Assembly: GCA_017508345.1 (NCBI GenBank)
Contig: JAFVZD010000156.1
Span: 1-11,955 of the forward strand
Reading direction: 5' to 3'
Length of the DNA: 11,955 nt
From: Clostridia bacterium
GTDB lineage: Bacteria; Bacillota_A; Clostridia; Christensenellales; UBA1242
Shown here: positions 1-8,292 of the stretch, in pieces
How the letters are laid out: every line of letters begins with the position of its first letter
Position numbering within the stretch: position 1 is the first letter of the stretch
Notes under the pieces: generated by a model
The model's input: only the letters and a program-made list of their open reading frames with translations
What the model was told of the DNA's origin: nothing
The model's database searches: none
Program-made: the position numbers and the translations under genes

Positions 1-593
1 ATACCGTAGATGACGCCAACAACAATGTATTGATTAGTACAGTGCACGCGGTCAAAGGATTGGAATTCAAGTGTGTATTTGTAGTAGCAATGGAGGAGGG
101 AGTATTCCCAATTATCCGCACAGGAGAGCGTCCTAGTGACCTAGAGGAAGAGCGTAGACTAGCATATGTAGCCATCACGCGTGCTAGAGAACAATTATAC
201 CTCACTAGGTCAAAACGCAGATTCTTGTACAATCAAGTGAAATATCAGTCTATCAGTAGATTTCTAAAAGAAATGGGATACGCAGACGATGTCACATATC
301 ACAATAGCCACTTTTCCAAACAAGCCACTGAGTATGGTAACGATTATTACAAGCCATCCACTCAGCCTACACCTAGCATACAAAATTTATTAAATAACAA
401 AATCAACAAACAATCAAAAGATTTTTCTGCATTCACAAAGGGAGCAAAAGTATTCCACCCAAAGTTTGGTGCGGGCGTGATTATAGATGATTCAAAACTA
501 AATTCCAACAGGTCAGTCATTATAGATTTTGGTGCACTAGGTATCAAGACTCTGAGCCTAGACTATGCTCCATTACAATTATTAAAAAAATAG
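1..593 (+). CDS. pcrA: ATP-dependent DNA helicase PcrA/UvrD, C-terminal part (5' end outside window)
   Basis: This is the last ~197 codons of a superfamily 1A 3'-5' DNA helicase used in repair and in clearing proteins from DNA. The frame is open from base 3, so the gene starts upstream of the window. Helicase motif V (STVHAVKGLEF, ending with an acidic patch and a VFP turn) and motif VI (EEERRLAYVAITRAR, with the arginine that contacts ATP) are both visible. A polar, probably flexible linker follows. The last ~50 residues (KGAKVFHPKFGAGVI, then IDFGALGIKTL) match the Tudor-like C-terminal domain of PcrA/UvrD that binds RNA polymerase. It ends in TAG, and the ribosome binding site of ligA overlaps that stop, so the two genes are probably cotranscribed. 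The pcrA-ligA neighbourhood is typical of Bacillota. The N-terminal ATPase domain cannot be judged here. Confidence 0.95.
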   Translation, partial: TVDDANNNVLISTVHAVKGLEFKCVFVVAMEEGVFPIIRTGERPSDLEEERRLAYVAITRAREQLYLTRSKRRFLYNQVKYQSISRFLKEMGYADDVTYHNSHFSKQATEYGNDYYKPSTQPTPSIQNLLNNKINKQSKDFSAFTKGAKVFHPKFGAGVIIDDSKLNSNRSVIIDFGALGIKTLSLDYAPLQLLKK

Positions 594-598
594 AGGTG
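592..598 (+). promoter_or_regulatory. Ribosome binding site that decides the ligA start
   Basis: AGAGGTG lies five bases (counted after GAGG) before the ATG at 602 and overlaps the pcrA stop codon. A GTG at 596 is in frame but lies inside this site, so ATG 602 is the better start. Confidence 0.75.
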
Positions 599-601
599 TA
601 T

Positions 602-2266
602 ATGCAAGACAAACGCAAAGAAATAGAAAAATTAGTACAGGACCTAAATAAATATAGTTATCACTACCATGTATTGGATCAACCGCTGGTTGCCGATGTT
701 GAGTATGATAGGCTATATTATTACCTAGTAGAATTAGAGAAACAAACTGGGTATATTTTGCCTGATTCTCCTACCCAAAGAGTAGGTGATGTATTGGGTG
801 ACAAATTTGCAAAAGTTAATCACAAAGTCCAGTTATTTAGCCTAGACAAGGCACAGAATTTTGCCGAATTAGAGCATTGGTATCGAGGCGTAATAGAGGT
901 TAGCCCAAATGCCCAATTTACCATAGAATACAAGTTTGACGGACTGAGGCTAGCACTAACTTATGAGAATGGTCTACTTACCCAAGCAGCTACTCGTGGT
1001 AATGGTTCTATTGGTGAGGATGTCACTCTACAGGTTCGTACCATACGCAGTGTGCCTTTGTCTATTCCATTCAAGGGTAAAATCATTGTAGAGGGTGAGG
1101 GTATAATGCTATTGAGTGAACTAGATAAATACAATGCTACTTGTGATGGTCCACTCAAGAATGCACGCAACGCAGTGGCCGGTGCTATTCGTAATCTAGA
1201 CCCCAAGGTTACCGCTAGCAGAAACTTGGATTTCTTTGCATATGGCATCCCTTATGTAGAAGGACGCGAATTTCACTCTCAAGTGGAGTTGCGCGAATTT
1301 CTAAAGGAATGCAGATTCCAAGTAGGAGATTTCTTTGAGGTGCGTACTTCCCTCCAAGACATAGAGTCCGTGATTACCCAGATAGGTGATAGCCGTGACC
1401 ATATAGATATCCTTATAGACGGAGCAGTAATCAAGCTAAACGATATTGCTATGCGTGATGTATTGGGATATACTATTCGTTTCCCAAAATGGGCATTAGC
1501 ATACAAATTCCCTGCACTAGAGGTGACTACAAAGGTCCTAGATGTGATATGGCAAGTGGGTAGGACTGGCAAGCTCACCCCTCTAGCCAAATTGGAGGCT
1601 GTGGATATAGCAGGTGCAACAGTGAGGCGTGCCACACTAAATAACTGGGATGATATTATTCGTAAAGATGTCAAAATCAATAGTGTTGTATTCATCCGTA
1701 GGAGCAACGAGGTAATACCTGAGATTTTGGGTGTAGCAGAACATTGTGATAATAGTGTAGATATCCCAATGCCTACAGTTTGCCCACAGTGTGGTACCGC
1801 ACTTGTGCGTAATGGAGTGCATATATTCTGCCCAAATACAGATAATTGTCCTGGTCAACTCAAAGAGCGTTTGATACACTTTTGTTCTCGTAATGCTATG
1901 AATATAGAGGGTATCCGAGACAAAACTGTAGATTTGTTTTTTAACGACCTAAGAGTACACACTGTGGATCAAATATACAATATCCAATCTAGAGATTTAC
2001 TCAAATTGGAAAAATTCAAAGACAAAAAAACAAACAACCTCATCCAGTCTAATGAGGCTAGCAAAAAGATTAATTTTGCCAACTTTATATTTGCACTAGG
2101 CATCAGCAATGTAGGTCTCAAGACTGCCAAGGATTTGGCAAAAACTTATCCAACATTTGAGGCTTTGGCTACGACAACAATGGACCAATTGTGTGCTATA
2201 CCTGATGTAGGTGAAATAGTAGCATCCAGCATAATCGAATACTTTAATTATGACAAAAATATGTAG
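602..2266 (+). CDS. ligA: NAD+-dependent DNA ligase LigA, ended early by an in-frame TAG (catalytic core without BRCT)
   Basis: LigA seals nicks in double-stranded DNA during replication and repair, using NAD+. From ATG 602 the frame gives 554 residues up to TAG at 2264-2266. In order it shows the Ia domain (YHYHVLDQPLVADVEYDRL), the nucleotidyltransferase motif KFDG with the adenylated lysine at residue 111, the OB fold, a four-cysteine zinc finger (CPQCG ... CPNTDNCPG) and the helix-hairpin-helix domain (FALGISNVGLKTA, IPDVGEIVASSI). Only the BRCT domain is missing; it continues in the same frame directly after the TAG. With the TAG read as an amino acid the protein would be 651 residues, close to the usual ~660-670. 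The core has everything needed for adenylation and sealing, and BRCT-deleted LigA proteins of other bacteria keep activity, so the short protein may work. An error in the read or assembly is also possible. Confidence 0.93.
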   Translation: MQDKRKEIEKLVQDLNKYSYHYHVLDQPLVADVEYDRLYYYLVELEKQTGYILPDSPTQRVGDVLGDKFAKVNHKVQLFSLDKAQNFAELEHWYRGVIEVSPNAQFTIEYKFDGLRLALTYENGLLTQAATRGNGSIGEDVTLQVRTIRSVPLSIPFKGKIIVEGEGIMLLSELDKYNATCDGPLKNARNAVAGAIRNLDPKVTASRNLDFFAYGIPYVEGREFHSQVELREFLKECRFQVGDFFEVRTSLQDIESVITQIGDSRDHIDILIDGAVIKLNDIAMRDVLGYTIRFPKWALAYKFPALEVTTKVLDVIWQVGRTGKLTPLAKLEAVDIAGATVRRATLNNWDDIIRKDVKINSVVFIRRSNEVIPEILGVAEHCDNSVDIPMPTVCPQCGTALVRNGVHIFCPNTDNCPGQLKERLIHFCSRNAMNIEGIRDKTVDLFFNDLRVHTVDQIYNIQSRDLLKLEKFKDKKTNNLIQSNEASKKINFANFIFALGISNVGLKTAKDLAKTYPTFEALATTTMDQLCAIPDVGEIVASSIIEYFNYDKNM

Positions 2267-2557
2267 ATAATCCGCAATCTATTCAAGAGCGGAGTGACCA
2301 TCATTTATCCTGGAGCCAAGGATAGTGCAATACTCGCAGGCAAGACATTTGTACTCACAGGTACACTACCTACACTCAGTAGGTCTGAGGCTACCAAACT
2401 CATCGAAGATAATGGTGGTAATGTATCTAGTAGCGTCAGCAAGAATACTACTTTTGTTTTATTGGGTGCAGATGCAGGTAGCAAATTGGACAAAGCCAAA
2501 GCATTAGGCATTACTTGTATTGATGAAAATGAGTTTTTGTCTATGCTAAGTAATTGA
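2267..2557 (+). pseudogene. ligA: BRCT-domain tail of ligA, cut off by the TAG at 2264-2266
   Basis: The frame continues without any shift after the ligA TAG for 96 codons to TGA at 2555-2557. It first gives the end of the linker ([14 protein letters not shown]), which lines up with the IIxxLxxxGV segment of other LigA proteins. A complete BRCT domain follows: [41 protein letters not shown]. The BRCT domain of LigA helps hold the enzyme on DNA. The sequence shows no further damage, so the break is recent, is read through, or is a sequencing error. Separate translation from GTG 2294 is possible in principle, but only a weak purine stretch (AAGAG) precedes it, and that valine belongs to the conserved linker. 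I therefore treat this as part of ligA and not as its own gene. Confidence 0.85.
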
Positions 2558-2582
2558 CAGAATGGGCTTTTTGTGGTACACT
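2554..2582 (+). promoter_or_regulatory. Sigma-A-type promoter for gatCAB, overlapping the ligA stop
   Basis: A perfect -35 box TTGACA (2554-2559), a 17-bp spacer and a -10 box TACACT (2577-2582, 4 of 6 matches to TATAAT). The ligA stop TGA lies inside the -35 box. Transcription would start near 2589 and give a leader of about 23 bases before gatC, which has the ribosome binding site GGGAG at 2601-2605. Confidence 0.8.
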
Positions 2583-2611
2583 AACACATGTATATTTAAA
2601 GGGAGACAATA

Positions 2612-2917
2612 ATGGCTATAGATATTAACGAAGTAGATAGATTGGCTAAATTATCTAGGCTACATTTTACTGATGAAGAAAAGTTGACATTCATAAAAGA
2701 ATTCGATGCTATACTAGAGCAAGTCAATGCTCTAGATGGGGTAGATGTATCCAACATAGATTTGAGGACTAGTGGTAATGTTATCCAATCTACACAGCTA
2801 TCAGCAGATGCTGTTATGACAGGACTCAGTCAAGAGCTTATCCTATCTAACGCACCGGCTAAGAGCGAGGGTGCATTCCTTGTACCTATTACAGTAGATG
2901 AGGAGGGACAACACTAA
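2612..2917 (+). CDS. gatC: Asp-tRNA(Asn)/Glu-tRNA(Gln) amidotransferase subunit C
   Basis: A 101-residue protein, the usual size for GatC (about 95-100). GatC is the small subunit that wraps around GatA and stabilises its contact with GatB in the GatCAB complex. The N-terminal helices (INEVDRLAKLSRLHFTDEEK, then FDAILEQVNALDGVDV) and the C-terminal extended part (SQELILSNAPAKSEGAFLVP) follow the family pattern. ATG 2612 is preceded by GGGAG at good distance, and a strong promoter lies just upstream. The stop codon overlaps the gatA start by one base (TAATG), which suggests translational coupling so that the subunits are made in step. Confidence 0.96.
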   Translation: MAIDINEVDRLAKLSRLHFTDEEKLTFIKEFDAILEQVNALDGVDVSNIDLRTSGNVIQSTQLSADAVMTGLSQELILSNAPAKSEGAFLVPITVDEEGQH

Positions 2918-4362
2918 TGACAAATTATCTAGATTGTAGTTTGACCGAGATAAAAGAATTATTGGATAATGGTACTATCACCAGTGTAGAATTGACCAAA
3001 CTCTGTTTGCAACGCATTCAGGATACAGCCGACCTCAATGCGTTGATTAGTACTACTCAGGATATAGCACTCGCCAAGGCAAAGGATGTGGATGAGCGTA
3101 GAGCCAAGGGGGAGCAATTAGGTGCTCTAGCAGGTATCCCAATCGTTATCAAGGATATAATTAACCTAGAGGGTACACGCACTACCTGTGCTAGCAAATT
3201 CTTGGAGAATTTTGTTTCTCCTTATACCGCTACCTGTGCTCAAAAATTAATTGATGCAGACGCAGTGATTGTGGGTAAAGCAAATATGGACGAATTCGCA
3301 ATGGGTAGTAGTAATGAGAATAGTGCTTTTGGTGTATGTCACAACCCAGTTAATCCAGACTATGTTCCAGGCGGTAGTAGTGGTGGTTCTGCTTGTACAG
3401 TAGCAGCCAAACAATGCTTCGCTTCCCTAGGTACTGACACAGGTGGTTCTATCCGTGAGCCTGCTAGTTTTTGTGGTATAGTCGGACTCAAGCCAACATA
3501 TGGTAGAGTATCCAGATTTGGTGTAGTGGCATTCGCTAGTAGCTGTGACCAAGTAGGCCCTATGACTCGCACTGTTAGAGATAACGCAGTTATGCTCAAT
3601 GTAATAGCTGGTAATGATACTCGCGATATGACTAGTAGTAGTGTTTCCGTTCCAGATTTTACTGCGGACTTAGATAAGGGTGTACAAGGATTAAAGATAG
3701 GTTTGCCAAAGCAATTTTTCAATGACAAACTAACCGGTGTAGTGAGAGAGAAATTGAACGATGCAATTGAGAAATACAAGAGCCTAGGTGCAGAATTCGT
3801 AGAGGTGGATTTACCTAGCCTAGACACTGCATTGGCAGTCTATTATATACTCACTAGTGCAGAGGCTACCAGTAACTTGTCCCGTTTTGATGGTATCAAG
3901 TATGGTCGCCGTGCCGAAAAGTATGATGACCTAGTAGATTTGTACTTCAAGAGTCGTACAGAGGGCTTTGGAAAAGAGGTTAAACGCCGTATTATGTTAG
4001 GTAACTATGTTCTCAGTAGTGGATACTTTGATGCCTTTTATCGCAAGGCAAGAAAGGTTCAAGTAGTCATCAAACAAGAATTTGCTCAGGCATTTACTGA
4101 GTGCGATGTAATACTTTCACCTACAACAGGGACTACAGCATTCAAGATTGGTGAAAAATCTATGGACCCAGTTGCAATGTATCTAACCGACATTTATACC
4201 GTACCAGTCAACATTGCTGGTATCCCTGCTATTAGTATTCCTTGTGGTGTGGATGATTTAGGCCTACCAGTAGGAATGCAACTATTAGGCAAGCACTTTG
4301 ATGAGAGTACACTATATAGAGTAGCATACGCATACGAGCAAGCAACAAAGGAGGGCAAATAA
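2917..4362 (+). CDS. gatA: Asp-tRNA(Asn)/Glu-tRNA(Gln) amidotransferase subunit A (glutaminase)
   Basis: GatA releases ammonia from glutamine and passes it to GatB, which amidates Glu-tRNA(Gln) or Asp-tRNA(Asn). The protein has 481 residues, normal for the family. It carries the full amidase signature: the catalytic lysine K79 in GIPIVIKD, the cis-serine S154 in GGSSGGSA and the nucleophile S178 in GTDTGGSIREPA. These positions equal the K79/S154/S178 triad known from the Staphylococcus aureus enzyme. The start ATG overlaps the gatC stop, and AGGAGGG (2901-2907) serves as ribosome binding site. gatB follows one base after the stop, so the three genes form one translationally coupled unit. Confidence 0.98.
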   Translation: MTNYLDCSLTEIKELLDNGTITSVELTKLCLQRIQDTADLNALISTTQDIALAKAKDVDERRAKGEQLGALAGIPIVIKDIINLEGTRTTCASKFLENFVSPYTATCAQKLIDADAVIVGKANMDEFAMGSSNENSAFGVCHNPVNPDYVPGGSSGGSACTVAAKQCFASLGTDTGGSIREPASFCGIVGLKPTYGRVSRFGVVAFASSCDQVGPMTRTVRDNAVMLNVIAGNDTRDMTSSSVSVPDFTADLDKGVQGLKIGLPKQFFNDKLTGVVREKLNDAIEKYKSLGAEFVEVDLPSLDTALAVYYILTSAEATSNLSRFDGIKYGRRAEKYDDLVDLYFKSRTEGFGKEVKRRIMLGNYVLSSGYFDAFYRKARKVQVVIKQEFAQAFTECDVILSPTTGTTAFKIGEKSMDPVAMYLTDIYTVPVNIAGIPAISIPCGVDDLGLPVGMQLLGKHFDESTLYRVAYAYEQATKEGK

Positions 4363-4363
4363 T

Positions 4364-5782
4364 ATGAGTGAATATAATGTAGTAATTGGATTAGAGGTTC
4401 ACAGTGAATTGAATACCGCCACCAAATGCTTCTGCCGTTGCAAGAACGAATTTGGTGGCGAGCCAAACACACATTGTTGTCCTGTTTGTACCGGAATGCC
4501 GGGTGCTTTGCCTGTACTCAATCGTGAGGCTGTCAAAAAGGCTATCACAATGGGACTAGCCGTAGGCTGTGAGATTAATAATTACTCTGTATTTGAGCGT
4601 AAAAATTACTTTTATCCAGACTTGGCCAAGGCTTATCAGATATCTCAATTAGAGTACCCGTTGTGTGTAGGTGGTCATATAGATATTACTATAGATGGCA
4701 AACCTAAACGCATTAGACTCAATAGAATTCACCTAGAGGAAGATGCTGCTAAATTAATTCACAGTAACCAAGGTACATTGGTAGACTACAATCGTGCTGG
4801 TGTACCACTAATAGAGATAGTATCCGAGCCAGATATGAATAGTGCCGAGGAGGCTGTAGCATACCTAGAGAAATTAAAGGCAACCTTGGAGTATGTAGGT
4901 GTCAGTGAATGTAAAATGCAAGAAGGTAACTTGCGTTTTGATGTAAACATCTCTGTAAACAAACCAGGTGAGCCACTAGGTACTAGGACAGAGTTAAAGA
5001 ACTTAAACTCTTTCCGTGCAGTACTCAGAGCAATCAAGTATGAGTCCAATAGACAAATTGATGTACTAGAGGATGGTGGACAAATTGTGCAAGAGAGTAG
5101 GCGTTGGGATGATAATCTCGGCAAGACATTTGGTATGCGTAGCAAAGAGGACAGTCAGGATTACAGATACTTCCCAGACCCAGATATTATTGCCATTGAG
5201 ACCACAGATGAGTATATTGATGAGATTCGTAATAGTTTACCAAGGTTAGCACATGAGCGTTGTGAGGATTATATAGCATTGGGCTTGAGCAAGCAAGATG
5301 CAGAATTGCTTACCTCACAAAAAGTATTTGCAGATTATTTTGAAGCAGTTGTAACAGATTACAACGAGCCTAAGTTTGTATGCAACTGGATTACTAGTGA
5401 GGTATTCAAACGCCTAAATAACGAAGATGATGACATCTGTATACCAGTTTGTGCTAGCAACTTAGCCAAATTACTCAAAATGTACAAAGAGGGAGAAATC
5501 AACCAAGCAGGTGCTAGACAAGTGATGGATGAGTTGTGGTTGAATGATACTGACCCCGCTAGCATCGTAGCAGCCAAAGGCCTAAAGCAAATGAATGATA
5601 CCGGTGCAATGCGTGCAATCGTCCAACAAATTATTGATGAGAATCCAAAGGCTGTCGAGGACTTGCAAGCAGGCAACACCAAACTTATGTCATTCTTTAT
5701 AGGTCGTGCGATGAAGGCTAGTGCCGGCAAGGCTAACCCAAAGATTGTTACTGATTTGGTAATAGAACTAACAAAAAAATAA
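4364..5782 (+). CDS. gatB: Asp-tRNA(Asn)/Glu-tRNA(Gln) amidotransferase subunit B
   Basis: GatB binds the mischarged tRNA, activates its acidic side chain with ATP and accepts ammonia from GatA. The 472 residues match the usual ~475. The start VVIGLEVHSELNTATKCF and the zinc site KCFCRC ... CCPVC (cysteines 24, 26, 39, 42) are typical of the zinc-containing GatB type. The central motifs YFYPDLAKAYQISQ, LEEDAAK, VDYNRAGVPLIEIVSEPD and SQDYRYFPDPD are all present. The last ~150 residues form the helical and YqeY-like tail that touches the tRNA elbow, ending SFFIGRAMKASAGKANP. Ribosome binding comes from AGGAGGG within the end of gatA. No second Asn- or Gln-tRNA pathway is visible here, so whether the complex serves Gln, Asn or both cannot be told. 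Confidence 0.98.
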   Translation: MSEYNVVIGLEVHSELNTATKCFCRCKNEFGGEPNTHCCPVCTGMPGALPVLNREAVKKAITMGLAVGCEINNYSVFERKNYFYPDLAKAYQISQLEYPLCVGGHIDITIDGKPKRIRLNRIHLEEDAAKLIHSNQGTLVDYNRAGVPLIEIVSEPDMNSAEEAVAYLEKLKATLEYVGVSECKMQEGNLRFDVNISVNKPGEPLGTRTELKNLNSFRAVLRAIKYESNRQIDVLEDGGQIVQESRRWDDNLGKTFGMRSKEDSQDYRYFPDPDIIAIETTDEYIDEIRNSLPRLAHERCEDYIALGLSKQDAELLTSQKVFADYFEAVVTDYNEPKFVCNWITSEVFKRLNNEDDDICIPVCASNLAKLLKMYKEGEINQAGARQVMDELWLNDTDPASIVAAKGLKQMNDTGAMRAIVQQIIDENPKAVEDLQAGNTKLMSFFIGRAMKASAGKANPKIVTDLVIELTKK

Positions 5783-5793
5783 GGAGTAAAGAT

Positions 5794-6006
5794 ATGCAAA
5801 ACAAAGAATTCAAAATGATGGAGCCACCAATTGATGAGTTGATCCACAAGGTAGGTAACAAGTTTGTGCTCACTTGTTTGATATCCAAGCGCGCTAACGA
5901 GTTGAATTCAGAATATATGAAAGGCGAGCCATTGGACAAAGATCCAAAGTTTATTGCTATTGCAGCAGAGGAGATTCTAGCAGGCAAGGTCAAGCCTAAT
6001 TATTAA
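5794..6006 (+). CDS. rpoZ: DNA-directed RNA polymerase omega subunit
   Basis: A 70-residue protein, normal for omega in Clostridia. Omega helps fold and hold the beta-prime subunit in the polymerase core. The family pattern is clear: MMEPPIDELIHKVGNKFVLT, the strongly conserved KRANEL helix, and the end KFIAIAAEEILAGKVK. ATG 5794 is favoured over the internal ATGs at 5815 and 5818 because AAGGAG lies right before it. It sits 11 bases after gatB, probably in the same transcript. In many Bacillota rpoZ follows gmk; gmk is not present here. Confidence 0.92.
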   Translation: MQNKEFKMMEPPIDELIHKVGNKFVLTCLISKRANELNSEYMKGEPLDKDPKFIAIAAEEILAGKVKPNY

Positions 6007-6010
6007 TTAC

Positions 6011-6043
6011 AGCATTGCCCCTTATATAGGGGATTTGCTTTTT
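6011..6043 (+). terminator. Probable rho-independent terminator after rpoZ
   Basis: CCCCT (6018-6022) pairs with AGGGG (6028-6032) around a 5-base loop. An outer stem AGCA (6011-6014) pairs with TGCT (6036-6039) across a 3x3 internal loop. TTTT follows at 6040-6043. The internal loop makes it imperfect, so read-through into priA, which has no clear promoter of its own, is likely. Confidence 0.6.
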
Positions 6044-6065
6044 ATTATTCACGGGGATTGTTATT

Positions 6066-8270
6066 ATGGATAAAATTGCACAAGTTATTGTAGATATTGC
6101 CAATAGTGAGGTGGATAGGGTATTTGATTATATCGCATTACCCGATACCATAGTTGGTCAACGAGTGCGTGTGCCTTTTGGTAGACGCTACATAGATGGA
6201 TATGTTATCAATATATCCGACCAATCCGCACTTCCCCCAGAATCGCTAAAAAAGATCCATAGTGCCATTGATGATTACCCAGTACTTATACCTGAATTGT
6301 TACAACTCAGCCAATATATGATCCAACAATATCACTTGCGTTTTATTGATTGCCTGAGATTGTTTGTACCATCACAGTTGCGTTCCAAATATATGCAACC
6401 ACTATACAATAACTATGTTCGAGTTAGCCCAGACTACAATATGGATGATTATTTACCACATATCCGTGCTAATGCAATCAAACAGCGTGATTTGATTTTG
6501 TTCTTGGAGCCAAATGCTGAATATACACTAGCAGAGTTGAATAAAAAATTCGGGAATAACAATATACACAAGTTGTTGCAAGCCGGAGTGCTTACTCAAT
6601 TCAAAAAACAAGTATTGCGAAAGCCCGTGGTCAATAACATTGCTGACAAATTAGTCACACTCACCACTCCCCAAATGGAAATAGTGAATGCTGTAACTAA
6701 TGACGAAACTGCTCAAACACATCTGGTATTCGGTGTAACGGGTAGTGGCAAGACGCAAGTGTATATCAATATAATTAGTCATATGCTATCCATTGGCAAG
6801 AATGCTATTCTACTGGTGCCTGAGATTTCGCTCACACCACAAGTGATGAGTGTGTTTACATCAAGATTTGGTGACCAAATAGCATTACTACATAGCGGTC
6901 TGAGCGATGGAGAAAGACTGGACGAATGGCAAAGAATTAGACTAGGCGAGGTGCGAATTGTCATTGGTGCTAGGAGTGCGATATTCGCTCCTATCCAAAA
7001 TCTAGGTGTAATCATAATGGACGAAGAACACGACGCTAGTTACAAATCTGAGAGTAATCCTAGATACCTCACTCACGACATTGCCAAATTCCGTGCTCAA
7101 TATCATCATTGTCCATTGCTACTAGGTAGTGCCACACCCAGCATAGATAGTTTTGACAAGGCCAAAACAGGAGAGTACATACTACATACACTCACCCAAA
7201 GGGCTAACCACTCGCCTATGCCCAATATTCAGATTGTGAATATGTGCGATGAGGTCAAATCTGGTAATACTAGTATATTTTCCAATACCTTGTTAAACAA
7301 AATTAATGACACACTTACTAGCGGTAATCAAGTAATCTTATTCCTAAATAGGAGAGGGTACAGTAGCTATGTGATTTGTAGGGAATGTGGATATGTAGCA
7401 AAGTGCGAAGATTGTGATGTATCTCTAGTGTATCACAAGCACGATAATATGCTCAAATGCCATTACTGCAACAAACGCTATCGTGCTCTCACCGCTTGTC
7501 CTGAGTGTCATAGTGAGAATATCCGTATGGGTAGTAGCGGTACCCAAAAAATAGTGGCAGACTTAGCGGCAATTTTCCCTGATGTCCCAATATTTAGACT
7601 AGATGTAGACACGACCAAGACCAAGAATGCACTCAATACCATTCTCAATGACTTCGCTTCATCCAGTCCTGCCATATTGGTAGGCACTCAGATGATAGCA
7701 AAAGGTCACGACTTCCCTAATGTCACACTCGTAGGTATACTGGATGCTGATATGAGTTTGCATTTTAGTGATTATAGAGCAGTAGAGCGTACATTCCAGT
7801 TAATTACTCAAGTGTCAGGTAGAGCGGGTAGAGGTGATCGAATAGGCGAAGTGGTTTTGCAAACATACACACCCAATCACTACATATATCACTTTATCCA
7901 AGACTACAATTACTTAGGCTTTTTTGACCGAGAATCCAATCTCCGTGCTACTACCAATTTTCCACCATTTGCAAAAATGATTAGGATACTCATTACCGGT
8001 GAGGACGAAACTCTCACTATGTCTACATCAGGACAAATTTTTGAGGCGCTCAAGCCAGTCAAACTCAAGTATAATCAAGACTTCGTTTATTTGGCTGGAA
8101 TGCGCTCTCCCGTGGCCAAGATTCAGAATAAACATAGATTCCAGATTTTAATGCGTTTTAAGTTGGATAATCAAGATGATATTATTCGCGAAATTTATGA
8201 TGTTGTAGATGGATATACCAATCCCAAACTACAAATTTTTGTAGAAATCAATCCAAGCAATATGAGTTAA
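6066..8270 (+). CDS. priA: Primosomal protein N' (replication restart helicase PriA)
   Basis: PriA recognises stalled forks and recombination intermediates and reloads the replicative helicase. The 734 residues are of normal length. The N-terminal DNA-binding domain begins AQVIVDIANSEVDRVFDY and includes RVRVPFGRR. The helicase core has Walker A GVTGSGKT (223-230), the DEEH box (319-322), GSATPS near 354-359 and motif VI QVSGRAGRG (582-590). Eight zinc-binding cysteines are complete (438, 441, 447, 450, 465, 468, 478, 481). The gene starts ATG 6066 behind a modest GGGG ribosome binding site. It is followed directly by rsgA, whereas Bacillus places def, fmt, rsmB, rlmN, prpC and prkC between the two. 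Confidence 0.98.
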   Translation: MDKIAQVIVDIANSEVDRVFDYIALPDTIVGQRVRVPFGRRYIDGYVINISDQSALPPESLKKIHSAIDDYPVLIPELLQLSQYMIQQYHLRFIDCLRLFVPSQLRSKYMQPLYNNYVRVSPDYNMDDYLPHIRANAIKQRDLILFLEPNAEYTLAELNKKFGNNNIHKLLQAGVLTQFKKQVLRKPVVNNIADKLVTLTTPQMEIVNAVTNDETAQTHLVFGVTGSGKTQVYINIISHMLSIGKNAILLVPEISLTPQVMSVFTSRFGDQIALLHSGLSDGERLDEWQRIRLGEVRIVIGARSAIFAPIQNLGVIIMDEEHDASYKSESNPRYLTHDIAKFRAQYHHCPLLLGSATPSIDSFDKAKTGEYILHTLTQRANHSPMPNIQIVNMCDEVKSGNTSIFSNTLLNKINDTLTSGNQVILFLNRRGYSSYVICRECGYVAKCEDCDVSLVYHKHDNMLKCHYCNKRYRALTACPECHSENIRMGSSGTQKIVADLAAIFPDVPIFRLDVDTTKTKNALNTILNDFASSSPAILVGTQMIAKGHDFPNVTLVGILDADMSLHFSDYRAVERTFQLITQVSGRAGRGDRIGEVVLQTYTPNHYIYHFIQDYNYLGFFDRESNLRATTNFPPFAKMIRILITGEDETLTMSTSGQIFEALKPVKLKYNQDFVYLAGMRSPVAKIQNKHRFQILMRFKLDNQDDIIREIYDVVDGYTNPKLQIFVEINPSNMS

Positions 8271-8280
8271 TATTATTAAT

Positions 8281-8288
8281 AAAGAGGT
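8281..8288 (+). promoter_or_regulatory. Ribosome binding site pointing to an ATT start of rsgA
   Basis: AAAGAGGT stands five bases (counted after GAGG) before ATT at 8293, the same distance as in ligA. No ATG, GTG or TTG in the rsgA frame lies within reach; the next possible one is TTG 8473, far inside the protein. Confidence 0.7.
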
Positions 8289-8292
8289 AAAT

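Noticed and set aside
2264..2266. Genome-wide reassignment of TAG to an amino acid
   Set aside because: pcrA (591-593) and rpmB (10009-10011) both end in TAG where their families end, and read-through there gives nothing conserved. A local cause is more likely.
2294..2557. Independent BRCT-domain gene starting at GTG 2294
   Set aside because: The GTG encodes a conserved valine of the LigA linker and has only a weak purine stretch upstream, so it is better seen as the tail of ligA.
3360..3827. Long minus-strand reading frames within gatA, and similar ones in ligA, gatB and priA
   Set aside because: They lie opposite strongly conserved coding sequence, have no family features and no start signals.
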